A stretch of 64,000 nucleotides of DNA from Acanthaster planci (lineage: Eukaryota > Echinodermata > Asteroidea > Valvatida > Acanthasteridae), in the NCBI RefSeq assembly GCF_001949145.1, contig NW_019091360.1, positions 4,343,062 to 4,407,061 on the forward strand, written 5' to 3'. Below the pieces are notes generated by a model. It was not told the origin of the DNA. It made no database searches and saw only the letters and a program-made list of their open reading frames with translations. Below, piece after piece: positions 1 to 12,634 of this stretch. Positions within the stretch are counted from its first letter, which is position 1, and each line of letters opens with the position of its first letter. The translations under genes were made by a program, and so were the position numbers.

Positions 1-2614
1 CAACTCTCTATAGAATTATTACAAATCGATCCATTTCCAAGCAACACACTTACAGGCCCCTATGCCTTAAATTCTACTCATCCGTTATGTCATTACATTC
101 GTTCCTCGTATGACTAATAACTAAATATTTTACCAAATATTTCAAAGCAGACCATGTATAAACTAATGCAGGCATCTCCTAACACAGCCTGGGGCAACAG
201 ATGTTATCTGTACATTATCCTATCAAAAAATCATATCACGTCAAAAATCCTGTCATGTACGTCACTCTGCATTACATTAGAAATCCAAATATCTCATGAA
301 ACCGCGACTAGTTTGAAGTAACGAATTATTGACAAATTGAATCTAAAACGAGGGTTTTTTAATTTGTTTTCAGAAGCCGATCTTTTTGTCTTAAAACTAA
401 TCATACAACTGATTATACAATAATAGAAGAGAGGGTTTCCTATACATAACTGTACCTGATTCGTTTCCATTTTTCATTCGTTAATTTTAGGCAAGAGTCA
501 TCCATTCAATTGTCCAAGTGGTCTACACGATTTGTTCTCTCATAGGCCGGAGAAAATATTCCCCAGTTGACGAAGTAACCAGGTTGAAGTTTCCATCTCA
601 CTCTTGATGGTTTAGTAAGAGCATAATTGGAACCACATGAAAAGCATGAATTTTAAAAATAAGTGCAGAAAAATTGCTTTCGGCCTAAATACAATAGAAT
701 AGTGCTTGCTGCTTTCGACACTGTCGCACATTTCTGACATTTGACAGACATTTGAAGTTGACAAGAATGTATTTTTTAAATATTTGTTCAATATGATTCC
801 CTCAAAAGTGAAATGTCTTTGAAATCAAGCGATCAAATCTGCCACAAAAGCATAAAGGTGAAACAGTTGTCACTTTACCTTGAATAAACGGCTGCCGTCT
901 GATTACCAGGTACTAATCTCCTTGTGTCGATCACTACCTTCTGTGTGCTGTTCAAATAAGTCCAGCCCGTTATATCTATAGCCTATGACGCCTACTGCCT
1001 CAAAGCCATTAACCAATCACAGCCTTCCGTTCCTTTGGTTCTTTATTTTACCTATCACCGGAACTGTACTGACGTGAGGCTCATCAATAACGAATGGGCA
1101 GGGGTGATTTTTTGTTGATTGTGTGTTGAGAGACGGTTGTTTTGCGAGCTGTTAATGGTCCACACAGTGTCAAGACATCCACATACATGAAAAATACCTT
1201 CATTACACATCTCCAAGCAGTGTGTAACCCTGTGGGTGGGAGTGTCCCACGACTAGTGTCTGGATTATGATAATCACGAAAACAACGCTCACTTGACGTT
1301 GACATCAAAATTGATTACATCGTTTTGCTTTTGATATATAATCTTGGAGTTTAATGCATGCATTTTGTCGCGTAATTACGTTGCAGGTTAATCATTCATA
1401 AAGAGTAGATTAGTTCTTCGTCAAACTGTCATTTCTTCGCAGACCTGGCCAAATTAACACGTATTGCACACAACTTGAAGACCCAATTAAATACCGGTGG
1501 CTACAAGAGTTATGCTGGTCGGATCTTTTGCCTAAGCACCATGGATGAGTCGTAAAATAAGTAGAAGAAAATAATGGTAAACTCTAAATAGTGACGTTTT
1601 ATACCATTTATCTTTCCTTGGGGTTTTCGTTAATTGGCGTACTTTAATTCAGTTTCCGTTCATACTGTATGATTTTACTTGGATGTCTAGCTATTTAAAG
1701 TCCTCTGCATGTATTAGGTGTAATTTAATAGAACTCTGTATCTTATTATACCTTGCAGCAATTTTATCAACAAGCTGAGTAAGCCTACAGACGATCTGTT
1801 CGGTTATAACAACCTAGTCCGGTCTCAAGAAAGGGTTTCTGTTGAAACCTACTATCGAAATTGACAGAGAAGCTCACACCCTTTCTAGTTTTGCTCATTG
1901 CAGATTTCGTCTTTTCACGAAATAAGTGGAAAATATTTCCTATTTGTTTTTCAATAAATCTTAAATTTCCATGTTCATGTCAAGAGGGTTCTACATTTCA
2001 TTGCTTAGAAATGAATAATGCTTATCTAAGACCTGTATAACCAGATTGATTGATCTTAGAATATCACTGAGTAACTTGACCCAATTCTATGCCTAAAGTT
2101 ATTCGCCAAAGATCAAAGACCACCCAAGGCTGGCGTTATTTACCACAGGCAACAATCGGTGGTCACCAAGGGTAGCTGTCGCTGTACAGTAGGGACAGTT
2201 GCCCTCCGGCCAGACTGTCCGATCAAGGCGCGATCGGTTCTAGGGAATGACCCTGCGGAGTACAAAGTCCTCCCTCTACAGTTCCGTAATCCACACTTGT
2301 CCTCCGGAATTTCCGAATCCCAACTTCGAGACAGTCTGACGCAAGATATTGAATTATAGGCCTAAAAACCTTAACTGGCATAAATCCTGCTATATTCCCA
2401 TTGTGGATCACGGTCAATAGTATGTTGATATTCAAGCCATTAGTTCACCCACATGCAGTTTTGTTTTCTGTTCCCTTAGCTTGGTATAATCGTCATTTCC
2501 GAAGGCGGATTGTTAACAAGTCGACTCCTACCATCCCCGCCTATTTGACCTGATGTTTGGTACCTTGCAAGCAGTGGCTTATACTGCAGTTTGTCAATAA
2601 ATTTATTTGCATCC

Positions 2615-2634
2615 TTGGGTAGACATCTACCCAA
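2615..2634. repeat. Short near-perfect palindrome
   Basis: A 20-bp near-perfect palindrome (TTGGGTAGA / TCTACCCAA arms around a 2-base centre) sits just left of the larger hairpin at 2638-2700. The two adjoining palindromes may belong to one foldback element. Confidence 0.6.
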
Positions 2635-2637
2635 TCA

Positions 2638-2700
2638 TCATAGATTCAATACAAGTGCATAATTAAATATCAAAATTATACACTTGTATTGAATCTATGA
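2638..2700. repeat. Long hairpin-forming inverted repeat
   Basis: Two 27-base arms (2638-2664 and 2674-2700) are reverse complements with a single mismatch and a 9-base AT-rich loop. No coding frame crosses it. It could be a very small foldback transposon or a structured RNA stem; the sequence alone does not decide. Confidence 0.85.
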
Positions 2701-3755
2701 TTTCGGTCTGTTTTATGTATGAAACCGAGGGTATAGGAAAACTGGGTTAATACTTCTAAAATAAGTGAATGTGAATTCTCATTTGGAGCAAGTTTTATGT
2801 TAAGCCTTTGAAAATATTGGTAAAGTTGCAGTGTATCTGCATGAAAATCCATGCAGATACGGATTGCAGTGGAAGATTTCTGACCATTCTTATCTATTTC
2901 AAAAGAGCTGTAGATGCATCATCAACGATAGCGATGCCATTTCACTTATGGCTGATGTACAAGCTTTAATTTCAATTTAAGATTAGAAAAACTACTTCGA
3001 AGTGAACTGATTGGATTGGCAATAGTGCTATTTGAACGAAGTTATACTCACTGCACCTGTGAGAAATGAAATTTACACTTTTCTCAGATCCCGAAAACAG
3101 TTTCTTATTGAGAGTCCAAGATACGCTGAAGTCCACAATGCGATTCAGTGGTGAGCCTATGACGCGAATAGCCTGTTGTCCGTGTTAAGTAATCGCAAAT
3201 TAGTCTAGAAATAACCCACTTCATGTGAATGTCCTTCTACAGACTTTTGGGGATTTTATAAATTGATTAGTACCGTAGAATGATTCTCAATTTGCTTTTG
3301 CCTGCACTGTAGTTAACAAGGCTTGTTTCAGTGCATTTACACCTCCTCCCATAGTTTACCCGCTCCTACTACATCTAGCTTGGTCCCTCTGCTTGAGTAG
3401 ATATTCAGAGTAAGGGCAACTGACACGTTTGGCCGAAGGAAAATTTATGTTTACCCATGTTGCTTGAAAATTGCCATGACACTTATTCCGTTGATCGCTG
3501 TAATATTTCATTGCAGTGTTTTGAATCATATTCGCCATTCTTATGCCCTGAGTTTACAAATAGCCAGAAAAATCCATTATAAAAGTCTTGTACCTCAAAT
3601 GAACTGTTTGTATTTTGTGTTTCAGTATTTTTCAAGTTTCTATACAGGCAATGGGTTTCCCCTGTTCCCTCCACAAGAAGCATTATAAGTTTTCCTTTAT
3701 TCAAAGTCTTCACGGAATTCCAAGACATTTTACCCTCGGTCTTGAACTGGAAGGA

Positions 3756-3839
3756 AGAGGCAGGTGGTTGATACTAGAGTTCATTGATTACATGCTGTCA
3801 AAGCATCGATTGGGGGCAGATGCTCTTTCCCAACGATGG
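3756..3839 (+). pseudogene. Possible decayed LTR-retrotransposon RNase H end (doubtful)
   Basis: A short frame ends in a tryptophan-rich stretch followed by an H-R-x-G...ADALSQR-like tail. This resembles the 'HRPGxxNxADALSR' end of the RNase H domain in Ty3/gypsy polyproteins. The spacing is shortened, and I see no integrase or reverse transcriptase motifs next to it. The call rests on about 25 residues and may be chance. Confidence 0.22.
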
Positions 3840-6800
3840 TAACATCCACGCCTAATACACCCCTAACAGTTCCTCCCACGTGTCTTATGGATTGGAAATC
3901 TTATAATACTGTCGGTATGGGCCAACATCAACGCTTTATAGTCTTCTTCTTTGATAACACTTTTATCGTCACCTTCAACGACGTTGGAGAGCTTTATTTT
4001 CATGGGTTGAAGAGCTAGAGGGAATCGGAGGGCTTTGATATGAATTTCGATGAAGTTACATAAATCCCTTCAACGTGAGAAAACGCACGAACTTACATGT
4101 ATGTTCTGTAGAGTATTGTATCGGAATTCCCATTAAAACACCTCGAAGGCAAAAAGTATTATAAGTCTTTCTACATGAAAAAACTTCCAACAAAAGCAAC
4201 TAAACTATCATGGAAATCAATGACTCATGAAAAATCCCGCAAAGAGAATGACCAGAAATGGAACCGTCAGCGCAAAGGTATAATTATGAAATCAACAAAT
4301 AAACACAACAGAGCCAATTTCCTTTCCCTGAAATAATCTCACTTTTCTGGTGTTGATATTTTGAAATACTGTATCCACTTGTTACGTTTCCAGTGAATAC
4401 TACATACTGCGGGAATAACTCCAGGTACAATGTTTCGAGTGTAAAGGAGAAATTTAATGTAATTCCTTTTCTCTCCCTTTTGGTGTTTTTTGTAGTTTAC
4501 CCGGTGAAAATTCCATTAATGTCTATGAATAATGAATTGGATTTCAAATATTGAGATTTATTGTCAAGTAAAACAGCGCAACGTACCCCTGTCAAAATGT
4601 CGATAATTCAATATATTACTGTCGTCATTATATATTTATCAAATGATTGAACATGCGCAAAAATATGGACAAATTCGTGACAAGGAATGAGGATTGAATC
4701 TTAAGTCAGCTAGGCCTGAACACATGTGCCAGAAATAATCGGATTTGTGCTAAACGGCACTCAATTTGCAGGCGCATGGCTGACACGATTTGACCGAATC
4801 CTTCGTACGTTTCCTTGTATACATCTCTCGTTTATCATCTCAGTATTTTTGTCTGTAGGCAAGTGAATTTTCCTGCCAACGAAGCATGTGACTCGGGGAA
4901 TTTGAAATAAATTTCAGTGAGATGAATGCATCCAGTAAAGACGTAACGTCTGTAGCCGCAGGCCGCACACATTGACAAAATAGTCGTCGGAAGACCATTG
5001 ACGTCATAAGGTTATCAACATAAGGCCTCCAATACCGAGACTGGTGAATTAATCAAAACCAAACTAAATGAACGACAAAGGAACAGACTCGGTCCACTCA
5101 CAATTAACAAAGGACTAATACAATGGCGAAACGAGGGAGACCTTGGAGGAAATGGCGTTTTGTTTGATGCCTCTGGCCCCTTTCAGATAATTTGAAACTA
5201 GGGCTAAATTCATACATCTCAGGAAATTTTGTATCGCATCTACCGGCGTGAAGAAGAGACATGCGAATTTGTAGTGTAAACTTCATAATTAAAAGATTAT
5301 TCAATCTGAAAATTTGTGAACAGCTCTAAACAAAAAGGCACAGTGGTTTTGCAGTTTGCCCGTGACCTTTTGGTTGAAGGAAGTTCAACTTACGAAACGT
5401 TCTCCACACCAACCAAATTGTAGACGGGGCATAAACAAGGCCTAGAAAAAAGGATAGTAGTTGAACGGTAATAATCCAATGAAGACATTGACTATGCTCG
5501 GACAGAGTTCGAGAAGCGAGACTTGAGATTGATCGAAGTCCTTCGGTGTCAAGTTTCCAGGATTCAGCCCTGAAATCACTCTATTCCTCGCCAGTTCTCA
5601 CTTGATTGACAGACCAATTCTACGTCATCTTAACCTCACTAGACTGCATTTGAACTTGGAGTATTTGAGAGCGAGTGTGTGACCGAGACATTTGCAATGA
5701 AGTGTCAGACTCCTTTCAGAGAACTGACTATTCTAAGGGAAAGATAGAGTGGTGGGGCGGATTGGATGGTGCAGTTGGGAGATGTAGAGGGATCATTTTA
5801 AAGAGGGTTGGTTTATGAGGACAAGGTTTGGGGAGTACGAGAATGGAAAGCGGGTTTCGACAGTTTTCTTGTCATGTTATGTCAAATCATATTACCTCTC
5901 TGGCTATACCTTCGAGTTCCAATAAAGTAAATTTTGACTTTTCGGCGACAGCCTGTCATGCGAAATCATTCAATGTCCTTTGTAATCTGAAAAGAATCTG
6001 TCAATTTTCCTAATTTATTTTCCTAATTAAAGACAGTTTTATGTTTGATCTATCTGCACAGCATGCGAATGTCGTGTACGGAAAACTCAAATGAAAACCG
6101 AGCATGAACATTTGTTCTAGCGTTCGCTGATGGACGACGCGTCGTACGTGACATTCGTGACAACTGCAGGAACGTCGGAGACCCTACCTGTATCTTAAGC
6201 TTCAAATGAACGCATTCGACGTTGAATGAACGTTGGGCGTGCCTAGATTTGCTCATCGGGGTGCCGTTGGGCCAATACATCATAAATTGGGCCACCATTG
6301 GATTTCGGTTGTAACATATTTTACCACTGGGAAATGCTGTTTGTTGGCTAAAGCTTAGGACACACTGTCAGGATTTTGGCAACGATACCGTCCGATTAAC
6401 CATGGACGTGTTATGTTTATGGTGATGAGTCGGAAAGTACAGGACCAATAATCCGTAATAATCTTACGGATATTGACGGTTAATCTACCGGAGTAAAAAC
6501 TTTCGTAAATAAGCCTTTCCCGACCTAAAGGATCAGCAAATGTTCTTCTAGATTCTCACAGATTCCGTAAAGTAATGTCTACGATTTGCTGCGCTTCACA
6601 AAGTCTTTATAAATCAGGAGCCATCGAGGTCAAAATTGTGACAGTGTGACTTGGGCTTGATATATGGTATGTTTATGTTTATACATGTATTTGAGAAATT
6701 GGGCCAGCATTGGCTATGTGTTATAACGCAAGTAGCATACTTTTGGGTCCAAACTGTCCGAATACTGGCTTTTGCCTACTTTACAATGGTGCTTCAATTC

Positions 6801-8417
6801 GGCCCATCAGTAGCCAACTCAACAGTACCACATATAACCACATATAATTTAATTTAAGTTTGGTCACCTTACATTTGTTAAATCTCCGTCTCTCTAAGTC
6901 TTGACGAACATTTGCATATTCCTTGATCTTGCTCCTCATTTGGTGGGCCTTGGGTATTAAGCTGACGTCAAAACTTTAATAAGGGTTGAAATTGGTAGAT
7001 CAGTAAATTAAAAGAATACACCATTTGAGATCATGATGGCTGAACATCTTCAAAAATAACTATTTTAAACTCGATACGCTCGAGTTTCTAATCTTTTTTA
7101 ACGCTCTGTCCTTAAACAGACACAGATGTGAACAAAGTAGGTTAGGTGTATTTCAAAAGTAACAAGTAGCCTTCAAGTCCTTGATATTTAGAAGACTTAC
7201 ACCATGTGTGGAACTTGACCAAATTAATAACAGCTGTTTGGTATTTGATCTAAAAACCACGCATTGGGTCTTATCGTCACTGACTACACGCCCCCCCAAC
7301 CAGCTTCAGGAATCACTGAAAAGAAAGGCAATTGAGGCGAAAAATTAAATTGTAGCCTGCTTTGTTGGAGAGGTAATTACCCAGGATACTCCCCTCCAGT
7401 ATGGATTTTTAGTGAAGATGAAAATGAGGCGTCAGTTATTGGGATATGAGAAAACACATAGTACGGTGTTTATTTCTCAACCATAATTATGTTGTCATTA
7501 AAGTCTAAAGTTGTCATTATATATACAATGATTCTCAGTGGAAAGTGGGCCTGTTACTTATTAACTTTGTGGAATTCTCTAATCTCAAAGTAATTAACGA
7601 TGCAATGATATGAACGCAGTGAACTCTTATTCAAAGAGGATGTTCTGACCAACTGAGCGTTTTAATGACATTCATTTCGAACAGGACAAAATATCAGGTC
7701 TTTTTTCACGTGCATTGATATTTGATAGAGTAAATTCTAGTAAAAGTACAAGGATGTACCCCATAACCTACATTATATAGAATGCAAAAACATACCAATG
7801 CCAAAAGAAGGTGCCATTGAAATTATTGGCAACTTTGAAATAAAGTTTTCAGAAAAGTGAACCTTAGATACTGCTGCCTGCTTCGGGGAAAATGACTGAT
7901 TTAGATGGTATAATTTTCATATTTTCTGCAATCTTACTTTCAGTAATCCGGGGGGCGGATGAGAGATATATATCCTCCTAATTATTACGGGGGGTGGGCT
8001 ATTGACTCGTCCTCACCCCCAACTTTTTTGTGGTGAGCAAAAAAAATTACTTACGAATACATTCAGTATCGCTTATATTGTGCCCCACCTCGCTTTTCAT
8101 ATTTTCATGTCACCCCCCACCTTTCCGCATCGCCATCCACCCAATTACTGGTACAAATTTACACCACTGGACCTACGTAATAGGGTTCCTACAAACTGCT
8201 CCTTTAGACAAGTGCCGGACAGTTACATGAACAAATGTGACGGCGAATCTGCAGTCTCAAGACGCTTTTAGACAAGAATTTGGGTTTGTTGGCTTCGTAG
8301 TCAACCAACGAATCCTTTTCACGAACATATACACAGCACTCAATGTGTTGCGCCTCTTCGGGCAAAACCCCTAAAATCTACGAATAAAACAAACGGAATG
8401 TATCATCAAAGGTCTGA

Positions 8418-8423
8418 TTTATT
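8418..8423 (-). terminator. Poly(A) signal of the subtilase gene
   Basis: AATAAA on the minus strand lies about 265 bp beyond the stop codon of the proteinase K-like gene. It is the first canonical signal downstream and gives a 3' UTR of ordinary length. Confidence 0.6.
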
Positions 8424-8686
8424 GTCAGTGGTCATTAAGGATAATCCATAGGTTTAAACTGATTGTTTTGACCGACTGTATACTACTTTCTTTTCTTTTT
8501 AAATTACTTTCTCAGCTTCAATGCAGAGAGACAATTTGACTTCCTTCTATCCAATGATAATCATTATCGAGACCTATATTGGAAATCATCACAAGGGATC
8601 ATTTTAAAGTTAATTTCCCATCAATGTTAGTGTGTATTCTTGAAACACTCCTTGTGAATTAGTGTGTTGCTAAAGGAGGTCATTCT

Positions 8687-8829
8687 CTACACTACATAGA
8701 GCAACAGGTTAGGGGAGCCCCCTGGGAGAGGTTCTTGGAGGACATTTGGAGTGGCATTGCTGAGAAGTTTGGCTTTCACTTGATCGTGGTTCAAATCCTT
8801 CTGCGTTGATAGCAATATAGCAACTGCAC
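8687..8829 (-). CDS. Subtilase coding exon 8 (C-terminus)
   Basis: Residues 392-438 and the TAG stop at 8687-8689. It completes VSG and encodes the last helices (AVAILLSTQ, then VKAKLLSNAT, PNLLLYVV), the normal end of a proteinase K-like catalytic domain. There is no extra C-terminal domain. Confidence 0.9.
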
Positions 8830-11800
8830 CTGTACCAAAGCAGAACAAATTGATAGGTTTTGTCTTATAGCCACATATAGAAAGCCAATAAACAATGACA
8901 ATGGATTTCCAACTAATCCCCTATCTGCCAAAAACAAACATTGAGAAAATCCCACCAGGAACTTTCTGCTAACGTTTCCACTTGATGTTTCCCATTTTTC
9001 TGTTCTTGGCAAAAAAGCAAGTTCTTAAAGACTGGAAATGGTGATTTTCAACCTGTTCCATTAGTCCTAGGGATTATTGTGCTGTCGTATCTCTTGCATT
9101 AACCAAAATTGAATTTCATTTACGCATTGGAAAATGATATTGTTTTAGTTTAAGTAGTTTGTAACTCGATCAGCCCTGGTATAATTACCTGAAACAAGAG
9201 GTGTTGCTTCCGACGTGCCACTGACTGTTTCTACATCAGAATCACTTCTAATATATGCTCCAATCATATCTTTCCCAGGGGCAAAAATATCGACACAGCT
9301 GCCATGGTTTGAGGCGTACCAGCGAGTGTCACTTTTCGTGGACGCACCAACGGTTATGACCTAGATGAAGCGACCCAAAAATGGTGTGTATAAGCTTTGA
9401 ATAAATTATCACCCTTTGGAAAATATCGTTTTATCTACTGGATTCCTCTCATTCTTTTTTTAAGGTTCCCCCCAAAACAGTCAACCTCGCTTTCAATTCA
9501 ATATGGCCGACTTGTGGTGAATAAAGTAAGTTACATTCCATTGTTTCAGTGGCCTATCCAGTATAGGGAGGGGGTACTTTCCCCCTCTGACAGATAATTA
9601 TTGTTTACAAATAATACTTCATAGGGGAGTAGGAAAGAAAGTAATAGGTATATTTATTTATGAAATATTAGCACCAATAACCTAAAAAAATAATTTTTTC
9701 TCCCCCAACATCATGTTGAATGAGCCCGACGCCGCATTCAGTTTTAAATTTGTCCCCCTCCCCACCAAAAGCTGGATGCACCGCTGCTTGCCCTGTGCCT
9801 CGCCCTACCGGCTAACAGAGACTGTATAGTCCTGCACACGATATCAATTCTAGCCATGTAAACCCGCACTGAATAACGTTACACTTTCTAAAGGCCTGAT
9901 CGTCCACATTTACCCGTTTGAAGTTCGCTGGGAAATCTTGGCAAGCGTCAACGTTGTCATTTCCCGCTGCTACCGCAATCGTGAATCCTTTATCCATCGT
10001 GCGTGTCATGGCGTCTTCAAGAACCTTGTGTGTGCCACTTTGACCTAATGAGATGGAAGCGACTGCTGGCTTGGTAGCTGTGTTAAACATGATGTCAAGC
10101 GCTAGGACAAAATCGCAACACAAAGAGAAGCTATATTTTTATCGTTACATAACAAATCCGAAATGGTCATGGGGTGGGGCGAGTTCAGCGTTCTTGAAGC
10201 CTAAAATGGTAGTTTCACAAACTAGTATTTGCCGCCTTTATGCCAGTACCATAATTCATTAATTCAACGTTACATAACTCCGCCTTCAACAAGATTGGAT
10301 TACCTATCAGGTAATTCACAACTACATGATATTGACCGGGTATTGACTAATACTGGAGTTATCGTAAGGGGGAAGGGATGGGTGTGGTTCCTGCAAAGGT
10401 CTGTGCCTCTGGGTTCCCTCTCCCTTGAAAGTTTGTATACATGTATACCTCTGTACAAACTGTCCAAAATGTCTGCATCTCCGGGAGTCAGACATATTAA
10501 CCTAGTTGCGCTGTTGCTCATCCATAACTCACCCTTGATGAGAGCCGACCAGGTACCTAACGCGTTACCAATCACATTAGCTACGACAATGTTGGCTTTA
10601 TTGGCCGCACCATAGTGATTGCCTGCCGCGACAGAGGTAACCAACGTGCCGTGACCGTAGGGATCGTTACCCTGCATTGATACCAATAAATGGTTGAAAG
10701 AGAAAACTAGATCATAAATTTGGATGTCCGGGTATAAAACTGTTCTTCATTTTCTAAACAAAATTTGACAAACTTTTGAATAAAATAAAATGACATTAAA
10801 TAAGCACTAGAATACTTTGAATGATATCATTGCTTGCATGTAAGGTTGCAAAATTATACAGGTGGTTAATTCTACAAGTTTTCTTCCTCTCTTGCTCTTC
10901 CACTGTAATTTCTGACCAAAAGGGGACTTACATTATTGTTATTCACATCGTAAGCGATAGTGACCGATCTTCCTGCAAAATCCTGATGGGTAGCCCTAAT
11001 GCCGGAGTCAAACACCCAAATCTCCACATTCTCTCCATGATCTGTCAAAATACCGAGGATTTCATCATTGTTAGTCAGCCCTGTTTCGAGTGACTTTGCC
11101 TGACTACAACTGCGAAGCGCATCGACCCGGTTTAGAGCTGCCATTTGATCACATTTGCCATGGGATAGATCTTAATCGATGGAGATGTGGAGTTTACATA
11201 TGAGAAACATTATTTCTCAGAACGAAGTTCTCTGACATTACAAACGAAGTATAGAGGCTGTGTTGTACCATATTATGTATGCTCTGTATGTATGGGGCAC
11301 AAACATAGGCGTAGCGACTAGAGTCTGTGTGGGGGAGGGATGTGGCACCCACCCCCAATGATAAATTCCAGTTGGCAAATACAGATTCGGTTGGCATGTG
11401 AATCCAAAAATGGTACATAAACAATCAGTTGGCCGCCGGCACCGCTCGTGAAGCCTGAAATGTAGCGTACCACGATTTCTATTTCCGCACTTTGTGAATT
11501 TTACTCGGCGCGACTTTGACGAACAAGTTACACGTCGGCAAATTTGCTCTGGCACACCCCCATAGCAAATGCCTTAGCTACGCCCCTGGGCCGGCACAAA
11601 CTCTCTTGCCTTTACGACAGTTACGTACCTAATGTACACGAATTTGTAATTTTGTATGACGGTTTAGAACCTTTAAAATTTCTCACCTCAAACCTTTTGA
11701 TCACGGAATCGTGTGACGCTGTTTTGGCGTTATACCTTCAAGACCACGTCGTAATTACGAATGAATGTTTTTAATAATACATAGGATAATTCATAGGATA

Positions 11801-12627
11801 TTTTCAGGCATTACTTGGTGGATTGTATTGGCCATCCAGGGGAAGATTTCTCTGGTCAATTCGGTCCAAACCCCATTGACTTGCTGAGCCTTGCTGGTCC
11901 ACCCGACCAACTTGACGAGCACAAGGAAAAATCTTGGGCAATGGAATCACTCCGTTCTCAGAGACATATTCAACCTCCTCCAGAGCCAGTATCTACATGT
12001 CATGACAAGATGGAGATAATTTCAGTCAAGTGTCTGCAATATACTTCTGTTTATGCTTCACATGTTGTCAAAATCCCAGTGCAAAAATATGAAATTTTAC
12101 ACTTACATGATGTAAAGATTTCTCCGATAACTTGGCTGTGAAGCCGTTCAGAACACCCGTGAACGTGTCTTGAATGACAACCCCATTCCGTCGCACGGTG
12201 GCGTCTTGAGTAAATTCCCCAATCACGGAGCTGACATCCACTCCATCCTGTTCATATTAATAGTAAAAACATAGAAAAGCTGTACCCACAAAATACATAA
12301 CAGATATTCAATTTCAGCAGCATCGGTATGTTCCAGTTTATTTATCCAGCATCGTTAAAAGTTTTACATTTTGCACTCCTATACCATATTTAATTTGCCT
12401 GCGAGTGGGTTCCAAAAATTACCTGCTACTGCCGCCCTCCCAAAATGTACGTTATTGGCGTATAATTAGTGAAACTTCGGAGTCAAGGCTATCTATAAAT
12501 TATGACTCACCTTGAGTTTAATAATGTAGCTGTTAGGTAAGGCTTGGCTTGCACGATGTAATGGTGCAGTCTCAACATAGGCAGGTGGGGCCACCAACAG
12601 AAAGCAAACCACCAAGTATTTTAACAT
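8687..12627 (-). CDS. Secreted proteinase K-like subtilisin-family serine protease (S8), 8 coding exons
   Basis: Joining minus-strand exons 12627-12511, 12247-12107, 11992-11815, 11170-10932, 10671-10533, 10101-9914, 9360-9189 and 8829-8687 gives 1317 nt, or 438 residues, with every phase matching. The order is: hydrophobic signal peptide (about 1-20); I9 inhibitor propeptide (about 33-120, with GFTAKLS and an ALEEVEYV-like end); S8 catalytic domain. The triad is complete: Asp200 (VFDSG), His232 (GHGT) and Ser384 (GTSEATP), with oxyanion Asn319 (AAGND). Length and layout match the secreted proteinase K/aqualysin group, which are synthesised as autoprocessed zymogens. The usual GTSMATPHVAG serine box is changed at two positions (Glu for Met, Leu for His). 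The likely role is extracellular or digestive proteolysis; substrate unknown. The introns carry one TIR element (11305-11592) and otherwise nothing I recognise. The only soft junction is the 5' end of exon 4. Confidence 0.92.
9189..9360 (-). CDS. Subtilase coding exon 7 (catalytic Ser)
   Basis: Residues 335-391 plus one base. It reads ITVGAS, then NHGSCVDIFAPG, then the serine box GTSEATPLVSG with Ser384. Donor GTAATT, phase 1. Confidence 0.92.
9914..10101 (-). CDS. Subtilase coding exon 6 (oxyanion hole)
   Basis: Residues 272-334. It contains the substrate-binding SISLG strand and the oxyanion-hole Asn319 in VAAGNDN, then DACQDFPA, matching the family's order. Donor GTAAAT, phase 0. Confidence 0.9.
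10533..10671 (-). CDS. Subtilase coding exon 5 (catalytic His)
   Basis: Residues 226-271 plus one base. His232 lies in YGHGTLVTSVAAG, followed by a YGAANKANIVVANV strand as in proteinase K. The acceptor is TGCAG and the donor GTGAGT. Confidence 0.9.
10932..11170 (-). CDS. Subtilase coding exon 4 (catalytic Asp)
   Basis: Residues 146-225 with catalytic Asp200 in VFDSGI followed by THQDFAGR. Donor GTAAGT, phase 0. The acceptor chosen (ATTAAG) restores the frame. A second in-phase AG about 37 bases further in would also work and would shorten the insert before the Asp box. Confidence 0.8.
11296..11601. mobile_element. TIR element with 9-bp direct flanking repeat, in subtilase intron 3
   Basis: The ends carry GGCGTAGC at 11308-11315 and its complement GCTACGCC at 11577-11584, a terminal motif common in small animal DNA transposons. 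The nine bases GGCACAAAC occur directly on both sides (11296-11304 and 11593-11601), which looks like a target-site duplication. It has no coding capacity. Confidence 0.65.
11815..11992 (-). CDS. Subtilase coding exon 3 (propeptide end, start of mature enzyme)
   Basis: Residues 87-145 plus one base. It finishes the propeptide (ALEEVEYVSENG) and starts the mature enzyme with a QWGLDRIDQRNLPLDG stretch, a hallmark of the proteinase K group. The donor is the weaker GTAATG. Confidence 0.88.
12107..12247 (-). CDS. Subtilase coding exon 2 (I9 propeptide)
   Basis: Residues 40-86, phase 0 at both ends, donor GTAAGT. It carries the propeptide core, including the GFTAKLS signature typical of inhibitor I9 domains. 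Confidence 0.9.
12511..12627 (-). CDS. Subtilase coding exon 1 (signal peptide)
   Basis: Residues 1-39. The ATG follows a clear pyrimidine tract and AG at 12635-12636, so the transcript has an upstream non-coding exon. The exon encodes a hydrophobic leader and the first strand of the propeptide (SYIIKLK). The donor is GTGAGT, phase 0. Confidence 0.9.
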
Positions 12628-12634
12628 GATGAAG

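Larger units (their letters stand above)
1..8417. other. Intergenic region without a recognisable gene
   Basis: No open reading frame here exceeds about 90 codons, and none reads like a known domain or has credible splice partners. The stretch is AT-rich and looks like ordinary intergenic DNA. It contains a strong inverted repeat near 2.65 kb and a doubtful retroelement scrap near 3.8 kb, both listed separately. The slightly GC-richer patch at about 2150-2360 keeps a short frame open but matches nothing I recognise. Confidence 0.6.

Noticed and set aside
2159-2359. 66-codon frame in a GC-richer patch
   Set aside because: No domain, no splice partner and no repeat relation; too little to call an exon.
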